This document shows, piece after piece, positions 44,164 to 53,076 of a DNA stretch of 64,000 nucleotides. Source of the DNA: Opitutia bacterium (GTDB taxonomy: Bacteria > Verrucomicrobiota > Verrucomicrobiia > Opitutales > Opitutaceae). Each line of letters opens with the position of its first letter. Within the stretch, counting starts at the first letter, position 1. A program made the translations under genes and the position numbers. The stretch lies in NCBI GenBank assembly GCA_016187945.1, contig JACPIT010000003.1, forward strand, positions 1 to 64,000, in the 5' to 3' direction. The notes below the pieces were generated by a model. It searched no databases. It was not told the origin of the DNA and worked only from the letters and a program-made list of their open reading frames with translations.

Positions 44164-45150
44164 TTACCAGCGAATGAGAGTTGAGCCGTAGGTGAAGCCG
44201 GCACCGAAGGCAACAAGGAGCGTGTAGTCGCCGGGTTTGATTTTTCCGGCTTTGCGCGCCTCGTCGAGGGCGAGCGGGATCGAGGCCGACGACGTGTTGC
44301 CGTAGCGATCGATGTTCACGTAGAAGCGGTCCAAGGGCACCCCGAGGTTGCCCGCGAGCGCCTCGACGATTCGCACATTCGCCTGGTGGGGGATCACGAG
44401 GTTGATTTGGTCAAACGTGAGGCCGTGTTGTTCCACCATTTCGCGTGCGACGGTCTCCATGACGCGCACGGCGTTCTTGAAAATTTCCTTGCCCTTCATG
44501 CGCAGGAAGTGGCCCTTCTCCTCGACGGTTTTGGCCGTCGCCGGGCAACGCGAGCCGCCGGCGGGCGTGTAGAGATACTCGGCCAACTCGCCGTCGGCGC
44601 CGAGGTCGGAACCGATGATGCCCACGCCGTCCTGATCGCACTTCTTGAGCACCGCGGCGCCGGCGCCGTCGCCGAACAGCACGCAGGTCGTGCGGTCCGA
44701 CCAATCGGTGATCGAGGAGAGTTTCTCCGAGCCGATGATCAACGCGCACTTGTAGCGGCCGGTGAGGAGCTGGCCGTAGGCGATCTCGAGCGCGTAGACG
44801 AAGCCCGAGCAGGCGGCCGCGATGTCGAAGGCGGTCGCGTGCGGCGGGACGCCGAGCTTGTGCTGCACGACGCACGCGGTGGACGGCAACGGGTAGTCGG
44901 GCGTGGCGGTCGCGATGATGAGCAGGTCGACTTCGGAGGCGCTGACCTTGGCGTCGTCGAGGGCGCGTTGCGCCGCGATGAGGGCGAGGTCGGAGCACGC
45001 TTGGTCGGGCGCGGCGATGTGGCGCTCGCGGATGCCGGAGCGGGTGCGAATCCACTCGTCGGACGTATCGACCATCTTGGCGAGGTCGTCGTTGGTGAGG
45101 ACGCGTTCGGGCGCATAGGCGCCGACTCCGGCGATGATGACGGATGCCAT
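44164..45150 (-). CDS. fabH: 3-oxoacyl-ACP synthase III (FabH)
   Basis: Starts fatty acid synthesis by condensing acetyl-CoA with malonyl-ACP. The protein has 328 residues, standard length. The catalytic triad is visible: Cys in [17 protein letters not shown], His in [15 protein letters not shown] and Asn in [17 protein letters not shown]. The Gly-rich end [20 protein letters not shown] is also typical. It lies between plsX (7 bases upstream) and the BamD-like gene, in the common rpmF-plsX-fabH order. fabD, fabG and acpP do not follow here; envelope genes do. Confidence 0.96.
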   Translation of the reverse strand: MASVIIAGVGAYAPERVLTNDDLAKMVDTSDEWIRTRSGIRERHIAAPDQACSDLALIAAQRALDDAKVSASEVDLLIIATATPDYPLPSTACVVQHKLGVPPHATAFDIAAACSGFVYALEIAYGQLLTGRYKCALIIGSEKLSSITDWSDRTTCVLFGDGAGAAVLKKCDQDGVGIIGSDLGADGELAEYLYTPAGGSRCPATAKTVEEKGHFLRMKGKEIFKNAVRVMETVAREMVEQHGLTFDQINLVIPHQANVRIVEALAGNLGVPLDRFYVNIDRYGNTSSASIPLALDEARKAGKIKPGDYTLLVAFGAGFTYGSTLIRW

Positions 45151-45157
45151 GGGAAAA

Positions 45158-46213
45158 TCAGTTCAGCGCAGCCGGGGCGGGCGCGGGGGCCTTGATGAGT
45201 TCGTTGGCCTTCGCGATGTCTTCCTCGGTGCGGTGGTAGAGGTCTTGTCGAATGATCTTGTTGGCGGCGCGGATGGCGCTCGCCCACGCGTGGCGGTTGC
45301 TCGAACCGTGCGCTTTCAAAATGTTGCCGCGCAATCCAAGCAGCGGCGCGCCGCCGTAGCGGTCGGGGTTCATGCGGTCCTTCAGCGCGCCGAACGCGCC
45401 TTTGGCGAGGAACGCGCCGGCGATGCGCACCGGGTTTTTTTTCAGCTCGGTCTTGAGCATGCCGGTGATGAATTTCGCGAGCGACTCCCAGGTTTTCAGG
45501 AGAATGTTGCCGACGAAGCCGTCGCACACGACCACGTCCACGTGATCGCGGAAGACCTGAAAGCCTTCGATCGGGCCGACGTAGTTGATGACGCCGTTGA
45601 TCTTCTTGAGCAGCTCGTGCGTCTCGGCGGTGAGGGCGTTGCCTTTGCCTTCCTCGGTGCCGATGGTGAGGAGGCCGACGCGCGGGTTCTCGATGCCGAA
45701 GGCCACGCGCGCGTAGTCGGCGCCGAGGATGGCGTTGTGCATGAGGTGTTCGGGCTTCGCCTCGGGATTGGCGCCGGCGTCGACGAGGATGAAATTGCCG
45801 CCGTCGCGCGGGATGAACGCGGCGAGTGCGGGGCGGTCGACGCCGTTCATCGTGCGCAAGCGGAGCGTTCCGCCAGCCATGAGCGCGCCGGTGTTGCCGG
45901 AACTGACGGCGACCTTGGCCTCGCTCGACTTCACCAGCTCGATGGCGCGGACCATCGAGGCGTCTTTCTTCGTCTTGAGCGCCTTGAGCGGCTTGTCCTC
46001 CATCGTGATCACCTCGGAGGCGTGCACGATGGACAGGCGCGGGTTGTTCGCCAGCCCGGCGGCGGCGACGAGCGGCGTCAAAACCTCTTGTTGCCCCACC
46101 AAAACGATGGGCGCGAGGTCTTGATCCTCGGAAAGAGCAATTTTGACCGCCGCGACGACTTCCGCGGGGCCGAGGTCGCCGCCCATGGCATCGACGGCGA
46201 TGCGGGGCGGCAA
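45158..46213 (-). CDS. plsX: Phosphate acyltransferase PlsX
   Basis: Makes acyl-phosphate from acyl-ACP for phospholipid synthesis. The protein has 351 residues, typical. Motifs are [20 protein letters not shown] at the start, [56 protein letters not shown] and [17 protein letters not shown]. No ATG precedes the conserved start, so a TTG at 46213 (three codons before RIAVDAMGG) is the likely initiator. It lies 52 bases after rpmF and 7 bases before fabH. Confidence 0.95.
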   Translation of the reverse strand: MPPRIAVDAMGGDLGPAEVVAAVKIALSEDQDLAPIVLVGQQEVLTPLVAAAGLANNPRLSIVHASEVITMEDKPLKALKTKKDASMVRAIELVKSSEAKVAVSSGNTGALMAGGTLRLRTMNGVDRPALAAFIPRDGGNFILVDAGANPEAKPEHLMHNAILGADYARVAFGIENPRVGLLTIGTEEGKGNALTAETHELLKKINGVINYVGPIEGFQVFRDHVDVVVCDGFVGNILLKTWESLAKFITGMLKTELKKNPVRIAGAFLAKGAFGALKDRMNPDRYGGAPLLGLRGNILKAHGSSNRHAWASAIRAANKIIRQDLYHRTEEDIAKANELIKAPAPAPAALN

Positions 46214-46265
46214 CGGCGTGGAACTAGCGGCTTCGGGTTGGATAGCGTGAAGCTGCCGGCTGACC

Positions 46266-46445
46266 TTAGACCGTGACGTCGAGCACTTGACGGCCGCGAT
46301 ACATGCCCGTCTTCGGGTTCACGCGGTGCGGGCGGAAGGCGCCACCGTCGGTCGGGTCTTTGGCGACTTGCGGAGCTTTGAAGGCGTTGGCGGCGCGGCG
46401 GTTGGCGCTACGGCGCTTGGATTGTTTACGTTTCGGATTGGCCAT
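46266..46445 (-). CDS. rpmF: 50S ribosomal protein bL32
   Basis: A 59-residue protein: MANPKRKQSKRRSANRRAAN, AFKAPQVAKDPTDGGAFRPH, RVNPKTGMYRGRQVLDVTV. The basic N-terminus with KRKQSKRRSANRRA and the PHRVNPKTGMYRGRQV end are classic for bL32. It is the Cys-free form, because the usual CPxC-type zinc pair is absent (GAFRPHRV in place of the first Cys region). That matches the known zinc-independent (C-minus) variants. It is the first gene of the plsX-fabH operon. Confidence 0.95.
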   Translation of the reverse strand: MANPKRKQSKRRSANRRAANAFKAPQVAKDPTDGGAFRPHRVNPKTGMYRGRQVLDVTV

Positions 46446-46569
46446 GGTAAGTGGTTGAGTAGTGCAGCCGGACGCGGGGACCGGCCGCTAGTTTTGATTG
46501 GAAGGTCGAGGAGGTAAGGTTCGGCGCTCGACCCCGTCAAGACGTTTAACCGTCCGAGCCGCCGCAGGC

Positions 46570-47610
46570 TTAGGTCAAGTAAAACGCCGCCAGCACGATC
46601 GCCACCGCGATGCGGTAAAAAGCGAACACCGCCAGCCCGTTCCGGCCGAGGAAACGCACGAAAAACTTCACCGCCAGCGCCGCCGAGATCGCCGCCACGA
46701 AGCACCCGAGCAACACGCTCGACCAGCCGAACACCTCGATCATCGCCGCGCCGGATTTGTAGGACTTGTAGACCGCCGCGCCGGCGAGCGTCGGGAGTCC
46801 GACGAGGAAGCTGAACTCTGCCGCCCGCACCGGCGTCAGACCAGCCAGATAGCCGCCGACGATCGTCACCATCGAGCGACTGGTGCCCGGCCAAAGCGCC
46901 AGGCATTGTGCGAAACCGATCCCGAGCGCGCGGCTCGGCGTCATGTCGGCCGGATCGCCCTTCGAGAAACCAATGCCGGAATTTTTCCTCCGCCACCGCT
47001 CGGCCCACAACATGATGAGCGCGCCGCCGATCTGCGCCGCCACCACCGCACCGATCGAGAACAGGTATTTGTCGATGAAGTCGTGCGCGAGGAACCCGAT
47101 CGCCGCCACCGGCGCGAACGCCAGCAGCACGTTCCGCAGAAGCCGGAAACCCGAACTGCTTCGCCCGAACAGGCCGATGAGCATGTTCATCAACTGCGGC
47201 CAATACATGAAAACCACCGCGAGGATCGCGCCGACCTGGATGACGACCGTGTAGGTGTCCGCCGCGAGCTTCAGGGTCAGCGGCTCGCCCGCGGGGTGTT
47301 TCTCCGACGGCTTCTTATACCAGAGCGGCTCACCCGCGGCGTTCGTCAGCGGCTTGTCCGACTCCAGGCCGAGCACCTGATTCGCGATGATGAGGTGGCC
47401 GGTCGACGAGATCGGCAAAAACTCCGTCACGCCCTCCACGACGCCGAGCACGATGGCGTCGGTCGCGCTGAGTTCCGCGATCGGCTTCGTCGCCGGCTCC
47501 TTGGCGGGTTTCTTCCTCGACGCCGCTTCGGCGCCGTGCGCGACGGCGGCGAGCGCGACGAGGAGCGCGGCTATGACAGAGACGAGGCGGCCCGGAAAAA
47601 TGCGAAGCAC
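46570..47610 (-). CDS. uppP: Undecaprenyl-diphosphate phosphatase UppP (BacA)
   Basis: Recycles undecaprenyl pyrophosphate for peptidoglycan and polysaccharide synthesis. The two catalytic motifs are clear: AIVLGVVEGVTEFLPISSTG then HL, and LALWPGTSRSMVTIVGGYLAG. Several membrane helices follow. At 346 residues it is longer than the usual 265-290. An N-terminal signal-like segment (VLRIFPGRLVSVIAALLVAL) and Lys/Ala/Pro linker come first. An insert of about 40 residues (near SDKPLTNAAGEPLWYKKPSE) follows the first motif. The start is taken as GTG at 47610; an ATG at 47694 is in frame but overlaps the trpD start. Confidence 0.92.
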   Translation of the reverse strand: MLRIFPGRLVSVIAALLVALAAVAHGAEAASRKKPAKEPATKPIAELSATDAIVLGVVEGVTEFLPISSTGHLIIANQVLGLESDKPLTNAAGEPLWYKKPSEKHPAGEPLTLKLAADTYTVVIQVGAILAVVFMYWPQLMNMLIGLFGRSSSGFRLLRNVLLAFAPVAAIGFLAHDFIDKYLFSIGAVVAAQIGGALIMLWAERWRRKNSGIGFSKGDPADMTPSRALGIGFAQCLALWPGTSRSMVTIVGGYLAGLTPVRAAEFSFLVGLPTLAGAAVYKSYKSGAAMIEVFGWSSVLLGCFVAAISAALAVKFFVRFLGRNGLAVFAFYRIAVAIVLAAFYLT

Positions 47611-47692
47611 AGAGCGAGCGTCCGAAAACGCGCGCGGCTGTCGAGAATTATGCTTTGCGGTGCGGGGTGGGGTGCGGCTTGGATGCGCGGCC

Positions 47693-48736
47693 ATGTTGCT
47701 CGAGCAACTGACCCGCAAACTCCACGAACGTTGCGAGCTGAACGCCGCCGAAGCGCGCGAAGCCGCGCTCGCGCTCGCCAGCCCCGAGATCGCCGAGGCG
47801 ACCAAGATCGATTTCCTCGCCGCGCTCGCCGCCAAGGGCGAGACGGCCGACGAGATCGCCGCCTTCGCGCAAACCTATCGCGGCGTCGCGCGCGATCCCG
47901 GCGTGCAGGAATGGGCGCCGCGCGCGCTCGACATCGTCGGCACCGGCGGCGACCACGCGGGCGGCTTCAACGTCTCCACGCTCGTCACGCTCACGCTCGC
48001 CGCCGCCGGCGTGCCGGTGATGAAGCACGGCAACGCCGGCATCACCTCGAAGTGCGGCAGCGCGGACCTGATGGCGGCCTTCGGCCTCGACCTGCAAGCC
48101 ACGCCCGAGAAAACCCGCGCCGCGCTGCGCGCGCTCGGTTACTGTTTCTTTTTCGCGCCGGCGTATCACCCGACGTTCAAGCACATCGCTCCCGCTCGCA
48201 AGGCCCTCGCCGCGCGCGGCCAGCGCACGATCTTCAACATCCTCGGCCCTCTCATCAACCCCGGCCGCCCTGCGAACGTGATGCTCGGCGTCTACTCGCC
48301 CGCGCTCGTCGCGAAATTCGCCACGACGCTCGAGACGCTCGGCTGCCCCGCCGGCATCGTCGCCCACGGCGTCATCGCCGACGGCCGCGGCATCGACGAG
48401 TGGACCACCGCGACCGACAACCTCGTTGCCGGCGTCGGCCGCGTGAAGGGCGCGACCGCCAACTGGACGCCCGCCGATTTCGGCATGGCGCGCGCGGCGT
48501 TCCCCGACCTCGTCGGCGGCGACGTCGCGACGAACGTCGCGCTCGCCGAAGCGATCCTCGCCGGCCGCGCGCCGCGCGGACTGAGCGACACGATCGTCGC
48601 CGTCGCCGCGATGGGCCTCTGGGTGACCGGGCGCGAGCCGACCGTCGCCTCCGGCGTTCCCCGCGTGCGCGAGTTGTTGTTCGGCGGCGCCGTCGCCAAA
48701 AAGATTGCCGACACGCGCGAATTCTATCGTTCGTAG
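47693..48736 (+). CDS. trpD: Anthranilate phosphoribosyltransferase
   Basis: Joins anthranilate to PRPP in tryptophan synthesis. The protein has 347 residues, the normal size. Motifs are DIVGTGGDHAGGFNVSTLVT (PRPP loop), VMKHGNAGITSKCGSADLMA, TIFNILGPLINPGRPANVML and the end of the domain DEWTTATDNLV. The wording GGDHAGGFNVST differs slightly from the common GGDGxxTFNIST, and KCGSAD replaces KSGSAD, both inside known variation of the TrpD superfamily. The ATG at 47693 fits the first helix MLLEQLTRKLHER. It is followed 4 bases later by glmM; no other trp gene is near. Confidence 0.9.
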   Translation: MLLEQLTRKLHERCELNAAEAREAALALASPEIAEATKIDFLAALAAKGETADEIAAFAQTYRGVARDPGVQEWAPRALDIVGTGGDHAGGFNVSTLVTLTLAAAGVPVMKHGNAGITSKCGSADLMAAFGLDLQATPEKTRAALRALGYCFFFAPAYHPTFKHIAPARKALAARGQRTIFNILGPLINPGRPANVMLGVYSPALVAKFATTLETLGCPAGIVAHGVIADGRGIDEWTTATDNLVAGVGRVKGATANWTPADFGMARAAFPDLVGGDVATNVALAEAILAGRAPRGLSDTIVAVAAMGLWVTGREPTVASGVPRVRELLFGGAVAKKIADTREFYRS

Positions 48737-48740
48737 TCGG

Positions 48741-50078
48741 ATGGGTTCGCGAAAGTATTTCGGCACCGACGGCGTGCGCGGCACTTACGGCAGCGCCATC
48801 ATGAACGAGGCGTTCGCCTGGCGGCTCGGTGCGGCGGCCGCGCGCTTCGCTCGCGAAAAAGGCACGGCGTCGCAGGTCGTCTACATCGGCCGCGACACAC
48901 GCGCGTCCGGCGCGAGCCTCGAAGCCGCGCTCGCCGGCGGGCTCGTCGCCGAGGACTTCAAGCCCGTCAGCCTCGGCATCGTGCCGACACCCGCCGTCAG
49001 CCTCGCGCTGCGCAACGCGCCGGCGGCGTTCGGCGTCGTCATCACCGCCTCGCACAATCCAGCCGCGGACAACGGCATCAAGTTTTTCGGCCCGCAAGGC
49101 ATCAAGTTGACCGACGACGAGGAGGCGCGCATCGAAGCGCTCCTGCCCGAAACCGCCGGCTCCGCAAACGCCGCGCTCGAGCACTACGACGCGCGCACGC
49201 TCTACGTCGCGACCGCGGCGCGCCTGTTGCCTGCGCACGCGCTGCGCGGCTGGCGCATCGTGCTCGACGCCGCCCACGGCGCCGGCTGTCACACGAGTCA
49301 CGCCGTGCTCACGCAGCTCGGCGCCGAGGTCGCGACGATCGGCTGCGCGCCCGACGGAAAAAACATCAACGATCGCGTCGGCAGCCAGCACCCGGAGCAG
49401 ATGGCCGCGGCCGTCCGCGCGCACGGCGCGCGCCTCGGCATCGCGCACGACGGCGACGCGGACCGCTGCGTCCTTTGCGACGAGAACGGCGACATTCTCG
49501 ACGGCGACGAAATCCTCACCGTGCTCGCGCTGCACGCGCTGAAGAGCGGCCGCCTCGCGCGCGGCCAGCTCGTCATCACCGTGCAAAGCAATCTCGGCGT
49601 CGACGCGGCCGTGACGGCGGCGGGCGGCAACGTCGCGCGCACACCCGTTGGCGATCGCTACGTGATCGAGCGCATGCTCGCGGACGGCGCCACGCTCGGC
49701 GGCGAGTCGTCGGGCCACGTGATCTGCGCGGACGTTTCGCCGACCGGCGACGGGCTCGTCGCCGCGCTGAAGGTGCTCGAAGTGATGCTCGCGACCGGCC
49801 AGCCGCTCTCGGCGCTGCGGCGGCAGTTGAGAAAATTTCCGCAAGTCACCGCCGCGCTCACGGTGCGCGAGAAGAAGCCGCTCGAAAAGTTGCCGACGCT
49901 CCCCGCGACGATCGCGGCGCTCGAGCGCGAACTCGGGAGCCAAGGCCGCGTGCTCGTGCGCTACTCCGGCACCGAGCCGAAGCTGCGTTTGCTCGTCGAA
50001 GGTCCGACCGACGCCGTCGTGAGCGCCGCGCTCGATCGCCTGGTGGCCGCGACGCGTGCGGATTTGGAAGTCGTGTGA
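48741..50078 (+). CDS. glmM: Phosphoglucosamine mutase
   Basis: Converts glucosamine 6-phosphate to glucosamine 1-phosphate for UDP-GlcNAc, peptidoglycan and lipid A. The protein has 445 residues, the standard size. Motifs are SRKYFGTDGVRGTYG at the start, VVITASHNPAADNGIKFFG with the phosphoserine Ser, the metal loop AHDGDADRCVLCDENG, the sugar loop GGESSGHVI and the C-terminal phosphate loop VRYSGTEPKLRLLVEG. The ATG at 48741 lies 4 bases after trpD, so the two are one transcript. Confidence 0.96.
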   Translation: MGSRKYFGTDGVRGTYGSAIMNEAFAWRLGAAAARFAREKGTASQVVYIGRDTRASGASLEAALAGGLVAEDFKPVSLGIVPTPAVSLALRNAPAAFGVVITASHNPAADNGIKFFGPQGIKLTDDEEARIEALLPETAGSANAALEHYDARTLYVATAARLLPAHALRGWRIVLDAAHGAGCHTSHAVLTQLGAEVATIGCAPDGKNINDRVGSQHPEQMAAAVRAHGARLGIAHDGDADRCVLCDENGDILDGDEILTVLALHALKSGRLARGQLVITVQSNLGVDAAVTAAGGNVARTPVGDRYVIERMLADGATLGGESSGHVICADVSPTGDGLVAALKVLEVMLATGQPLSALRRQLRKFPQVTAALTVREKKPLEKLPTLPATIAALERELGSQGRVLVRYSGTEPKLRLLVEGPTDAVVSAALDRLVAATRADLEVV

Positions 50079-50084
50079 GTGAAA

Positions 50085-50145
50085 GTAGCGCGGTGCTTCA
50101 GCCCGCATCGAAAATTCTCCCGCGCGGGCTGAAGCGCCGCGCTAC
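50085..50145. repeat. Palindrome, GTAGCGCGGTGCTTCAGCCC type
   Basis: GTAGCGCGGTGCTTCAGCCC then GCA pairs with CGCGCG then GGCTGAAGCGCCGCGCTAC. It is a copy of the family at 32447-32509, directly after the glmM stop. Confidence 0.85.
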
Positions 50146-50160
50146 CCCGAGCCCGCGCAG

Positions 50161-50250
50161 CGTGAGTTGTAGGAGCGGCTTTACGCCGCGATTTGGACGC
50201 GGCGCGCGCAACGAACCTATCGCGGCATAAAGCCGCTCCTACAACTCACG
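50161..50250. repeat. REP-like palindrome, TTGTAGGAGCGGCTTTACGC type
   Basis: CGTGAGTTGTAGGAGCGGCT then TTACGCCGCGA pairs with TCGCGGCATAA then AGCCGCTCCTACAACTCACG. It has the longest arms of the family, with one internal mismatch. Confidence 0.9.
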
Positions 50251-50302
50251 CGGCCGCTACCGCGCGCTTGCGCGGGGCGCGGCCGGCTGGCATCTCGCTC
50301 GC

Positions 50303-50935
50303 ATGTCCGAGCAAACCGTCGCGTCGCTGGAACCTCGTTGGCAGAAACTCGTCGAGAGTGCGCGGACGGCGTTCGAGCGCGGCAACTACGACTATGCGAT
50401 CGAGCTGTCGCGCGAGGTGCTCGCAGCGGCGCCGGGTTGTCTGCCGGTGCGAAAGCTTCAGCGCGCCGCGCAACTGAAGCGCGGGTCGGGCGGTGGCGGA
50501 TTTTTCGCGAAGGCGTTGAGCGTGGTCTCGACGGCGCCGTTTCTCGTCAGCGGCAACTCCTCGCTCGCGACGGCCCCGGCGAAGGCGCTGGCGAGCGCGC
50601 AGAAAATCCTCGATGCCGACCCGCGCAGCGCGCCCGGGCTGCGTTTGCTCGGCCGCGCGGCGAGCGCGCTCGGCTGGCACGAGACGGCGGTGTTCGCGTT
50701 CGAGGCATTGCGCGAGAGCGCGCCGGACGATCTCGCGAATCTCGTGGCGCTCGGTCGCGCCCACCTCAGCGCGAGGCGCGCGGAGGCGGCGATGCGTTGC
50801 GCGGAGGCGGCGCTCGCGCGGGAGTCGATCGACGCCGCTGCGCAGGCGTTGCTGAAAGACGCGTCGGTCGCGCAGACGATGAAGGCGGGGCAGTGGGAGG
50901 CCGGCGGGGATTTTCGAGCGAAGGTGAAATCGTGA
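50303..50935 (+). CDS. Tetratricopeptide-like protein, coupled to an MFS transporter
   Basis: A 210-residue protein with no signal or membrane segment. It shows TPR-like helical pairs: FERGNYDYAIELSREVLAAA, ASAQKILDADPRSAPGLRLL, TAVFAFEALRESAPDDLANL and AEAAMRCAEAALARESIDAA. A middle stretch is Gly/Ser-rich and hydrophobic (GGGGFFAKALSVVSTAPFLV). The stop overlaps the GTG of the MFS gene (GTGA at 50932-50935), so translation is coupled. Its role is unknown; a cytosolic scaffold related to the transporter is possible. Confidence 0.78.
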   Translation: MSEQTVASLEPRWQKLVESARTAFERGNYDYAIELSREVLAAAPGCLPVRKLQRAAQLKRGSGGGGFFAKALSVVSTAPFLVSGNSSLATAPAKALASAQKILDADPRSAPGLRLLGRAASALGWHETAVFAFEALRESAPDDLANLVALGRAHLSARRAEAAMRCAEAALARESIDAAAQALLKDASVAQTMKAGQWEAGGDFRAKVKS

Positions 50936-52086
50936 CGACGCGCGCGGCTCCGTCTCCGGCGACGATCTACTGGACGGCGTTCGTCGGGCTGTTTTTCGAC
51001 TACTACGATCTTTACCTGTTCGTCTATCTCGAGCGCGCGCTGGCGGCAGAGTTCGCATTGAGCGCGACGCAGAGCAGTTGGCTGCAATTTGCCGGGCTCG
51101 CCGGTGTGGGTGTGGGTTCGCTGGCGTTCGGCTTTCTGGCGGACAAATTCGGGCGCGGGCGCGCGATGCTGGCGACGTTCGCGGTTTACGGCGGGGGCAT
51201 CGCGGGGATCAGTCTGGCGTGGAGTGCGGGGAGTTTGCTGGCGTTCCGGTTGGTCGCGTCGCTGGCGCTGGGGGCGGAGTGGGGGATCAGTCACGCGTAT
51301 CTGGCTGAGCGCGTGTCGGGCACGGCGCGGTATCGGTTTTCGGCGTGGCTGCAGTTCTCGATTTTGGGCGGGCTGCTGGCGGCGATGGCGGCGCGGTTTG
51401 CGCTGCCGGTGTTGGGCTGGCGCGTGCTGTTTGCGGCGTCGATCGTGCCGGTGGCGTTGCTCGCGACATGGCGCTGGCGGGCGCTGGCCGACGGCGCATC
51501 GGCGGAGATTCCCGCCGCATCGACGGCGTCGCTGCGCGAGGCGTGGAAAGTCCACGGGCGCGCTTTTGTGGCGTGTTTCGCGATGGCGAGCCTGACGATC
51601 GCGAGCGGGACGATGAACGTGTTTTTCGCGCGCGAGCTGCCGCAGTCGCCGTGGTTTACGGCGATTTTCTGGCTGAACGTCGCACCGGGCATGCTCGCGG
51701 GGGCGTGGATCGTGGGGCGGCTCGGCGTGACGCGGGCGCTGCTGGTTTACGCGGCGGGGCTGACGGCGCTGTCGGTCGCGTGCTGGGCGTGGGCGTGGCC
51801 GGGGCGCAGCCTTTTGTTCGCGCTGGTGCTGCCGCTGCTGAATGGCGTGCCGTTCGGGTTGATGGGCGCGTATTTCAACGAGGTTTTCGAGCGCTACCGG
51901 ACGACGCTGTCGGGCGCGGCCTACAATCTCGGGCGCATCGCGGCGGGCTTCGCGCCGGTGTTGATCACGGCGCTCGGGCTGCACGAGGGCGGGCGCTATT
52001 TCCTGTTCACGGCCGCGATCGGGGTCGCGGTGGCCGGGCTCGGTGCGGTCCTGCCGCGGGCCATGGGCGATAAACGAAATTGCTAA
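50932..52086 (+). CDS. MFS transporter
   Basis: A 384-residue integral membrane protein with about 11-12 predicted helices. The MFS signature after helix 2 is GFLADKFGRGRAMLATFAVY, close to the consensus GxxxDRxGRRxxL. Conserved acidic and aromatic residues open the first helix (FVGLFFDYYDLYLFVYLERA). The layout with AEWGISHAYLAERVSGTARY in helices 4-5 recalls the sugar-acid and metabolite:H+ symporter groups. The substrate is not assigned. The start is GTG at 50932, overlapping the stop of the TPR gene. Confidence 0.88.
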   Translation: MTTRAAPSPATIYWTAFVGLFFDYYDLYLFVYLERALAAEFALSATQSSWLQFAGLAGVGVGSLAFGFLADKFGRGRAMLATFAVYGGGIAGISLAWSAGSLLAFRLVASLALGAEWGISHAYLAERVSGTARYRFSAWLQFSILGGLLAAMAARFALPVLGWRVLFAASIVPVALLATWRWRALADGASAEIPAASTASLREAWKVHGRAFVACFAMASLTIASGTMNVFFARELPQSPWFTAIFWLNVAPGMLAGAWIVGRLGVTRALLVYAAGLTALSVACWAWAWPGRSLLFALVLPLLNGVPFGLMGAYFNEVFERYRTTLSGAAYNLGRIAAGFAPVLITALGLHEGGRYFLFTAAIGVAVAGLGAVLPRAMGDKRNC

Positions 52087-52190
52087 CTCGGGCGCGCGAC
52101 TTGTTTGCGCGGGCGCGGGGAGTATCTTTCGGGCGACGCGGGCGTCTTCGTCCCGCCGCTCCCCGAAACGGCGCCTGACGCCGATCTCCC

Positions 52191-52898
52191 ATGAAAATGC
52201 TCCCTCGATTCGCAGGCGTGGCATTGCTGAGCCTCGCTTCCACCGTGGTTCTTCCCGCGGCGACGAACAGCTCCGAGCGGCAGGGCGCGGTGCCGGCCGG
52301 TCTCGTGTATTTCGTGCGGCCGGAATTTCCGGAGTGGGCCAAAGTCAACAGCGTGTGTCGCGGCGCCGCCACGGTGGCGGTGTCGTGGGATGCGCGCGGG
52401 CTCCCGACCGATGTGGTGACGGTGGAGACGAGTTCGCCGGAGTTCGGCGCGGCCGCCTGCGAAGCGGTCCGGCAGTGGCGCGCGGACCCGGCGCTGCGGG
52501 CGGAACGATTCTACGAGTTCCAGTTCGCGTTGTCGGGCGTCGTGATTTGCCACCAGAAAGGCGCGAACACGCTGGCGACGGAGGCGAAAGCGGATTTCAA
52601 GCGCCGGGTGCTCACGCGCGAGGATCTCGACGCCGCGCCGAAGCTTCTCGTGCAGCCGATGCCGCAGCCGGCGGACGTGGCGGGCGGTCGCATCGAGAGC
52701 GGTCGCGTCGTCGTCGATTTCTTCGTCGACGAGGACGGTCGCGTGCGGGCGCCGAGCATCGTCGAAGCGACGGCGCCCGAGTTGGTCGAGCCGACGCTGC
52801 TCAAGATGCGCGAGTGGCGCTTCGAGACACCGCGGCGCAACGGTCGGCCGGTGCTGTTCGCGGAGTCGTGGGCGATCGAATTCAAGCGCGCGAGCTGA
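52191..52898 (+). CDS. Secreted protein with two TonB C-terminal-like domains
   Basis: A 235-residue exported protein (signal MKMLPRFAGVALLSLASTVV, LPAA cleavage). Two TonB-C-like modules can be read. The first is YFVRPEFPEWAKVNSVCRGA...WRADPALRAERFYEFQFALS and the second QPMPQPADVAGG...GRVVVDFFVDEDGRVRAPSI...MREWRFETPRRNGRPV. There is no transmembrane anchor and no Pro-rich spacer, so it is not a classical TonB. Similar soluble TonB-C proteins are frequent in Verrucomicrobia. It is isolated, with no exbB/exbD or TonB receptor beside it. Confidence 0.82.
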   Translation: MKMLPRFAGVALLSLASTVVLPAATNSSERQGAVPAGLVYFVRPEFPEWAKVNSVCRGAATVAVSWDARGLPTDVVTVETSSPEFGAAACEAVRQWRADPALRAERFYEFQFALSGVVICHQKGANTLATEAKADFKRRVLTREDLDAAPKLLVQPMPQPADVAGGRIESGRVVVDFFVDEDGRVRAPSIVEATAPELVEPTLLKMREWRFETPRRNGRPVLFAESWAIEFKRAS

Positions 52899-53076
52899 GC
52901 GGGTGAGCGGTCATCGCGCGGGATTTCCCCGCGTTGCCGATCCAAGGCCCGAGGATTTGCTCTTTTCTGCGGGTAGGGGGGGCGACCGTTGGGTGCGCCG
53001 AAACACCTGCGCGGCGGTCCCAGCGGTCCCGACCTGCCTGCACGTGCCATCGTGAAATATCTTCGTGCGATTGGCG

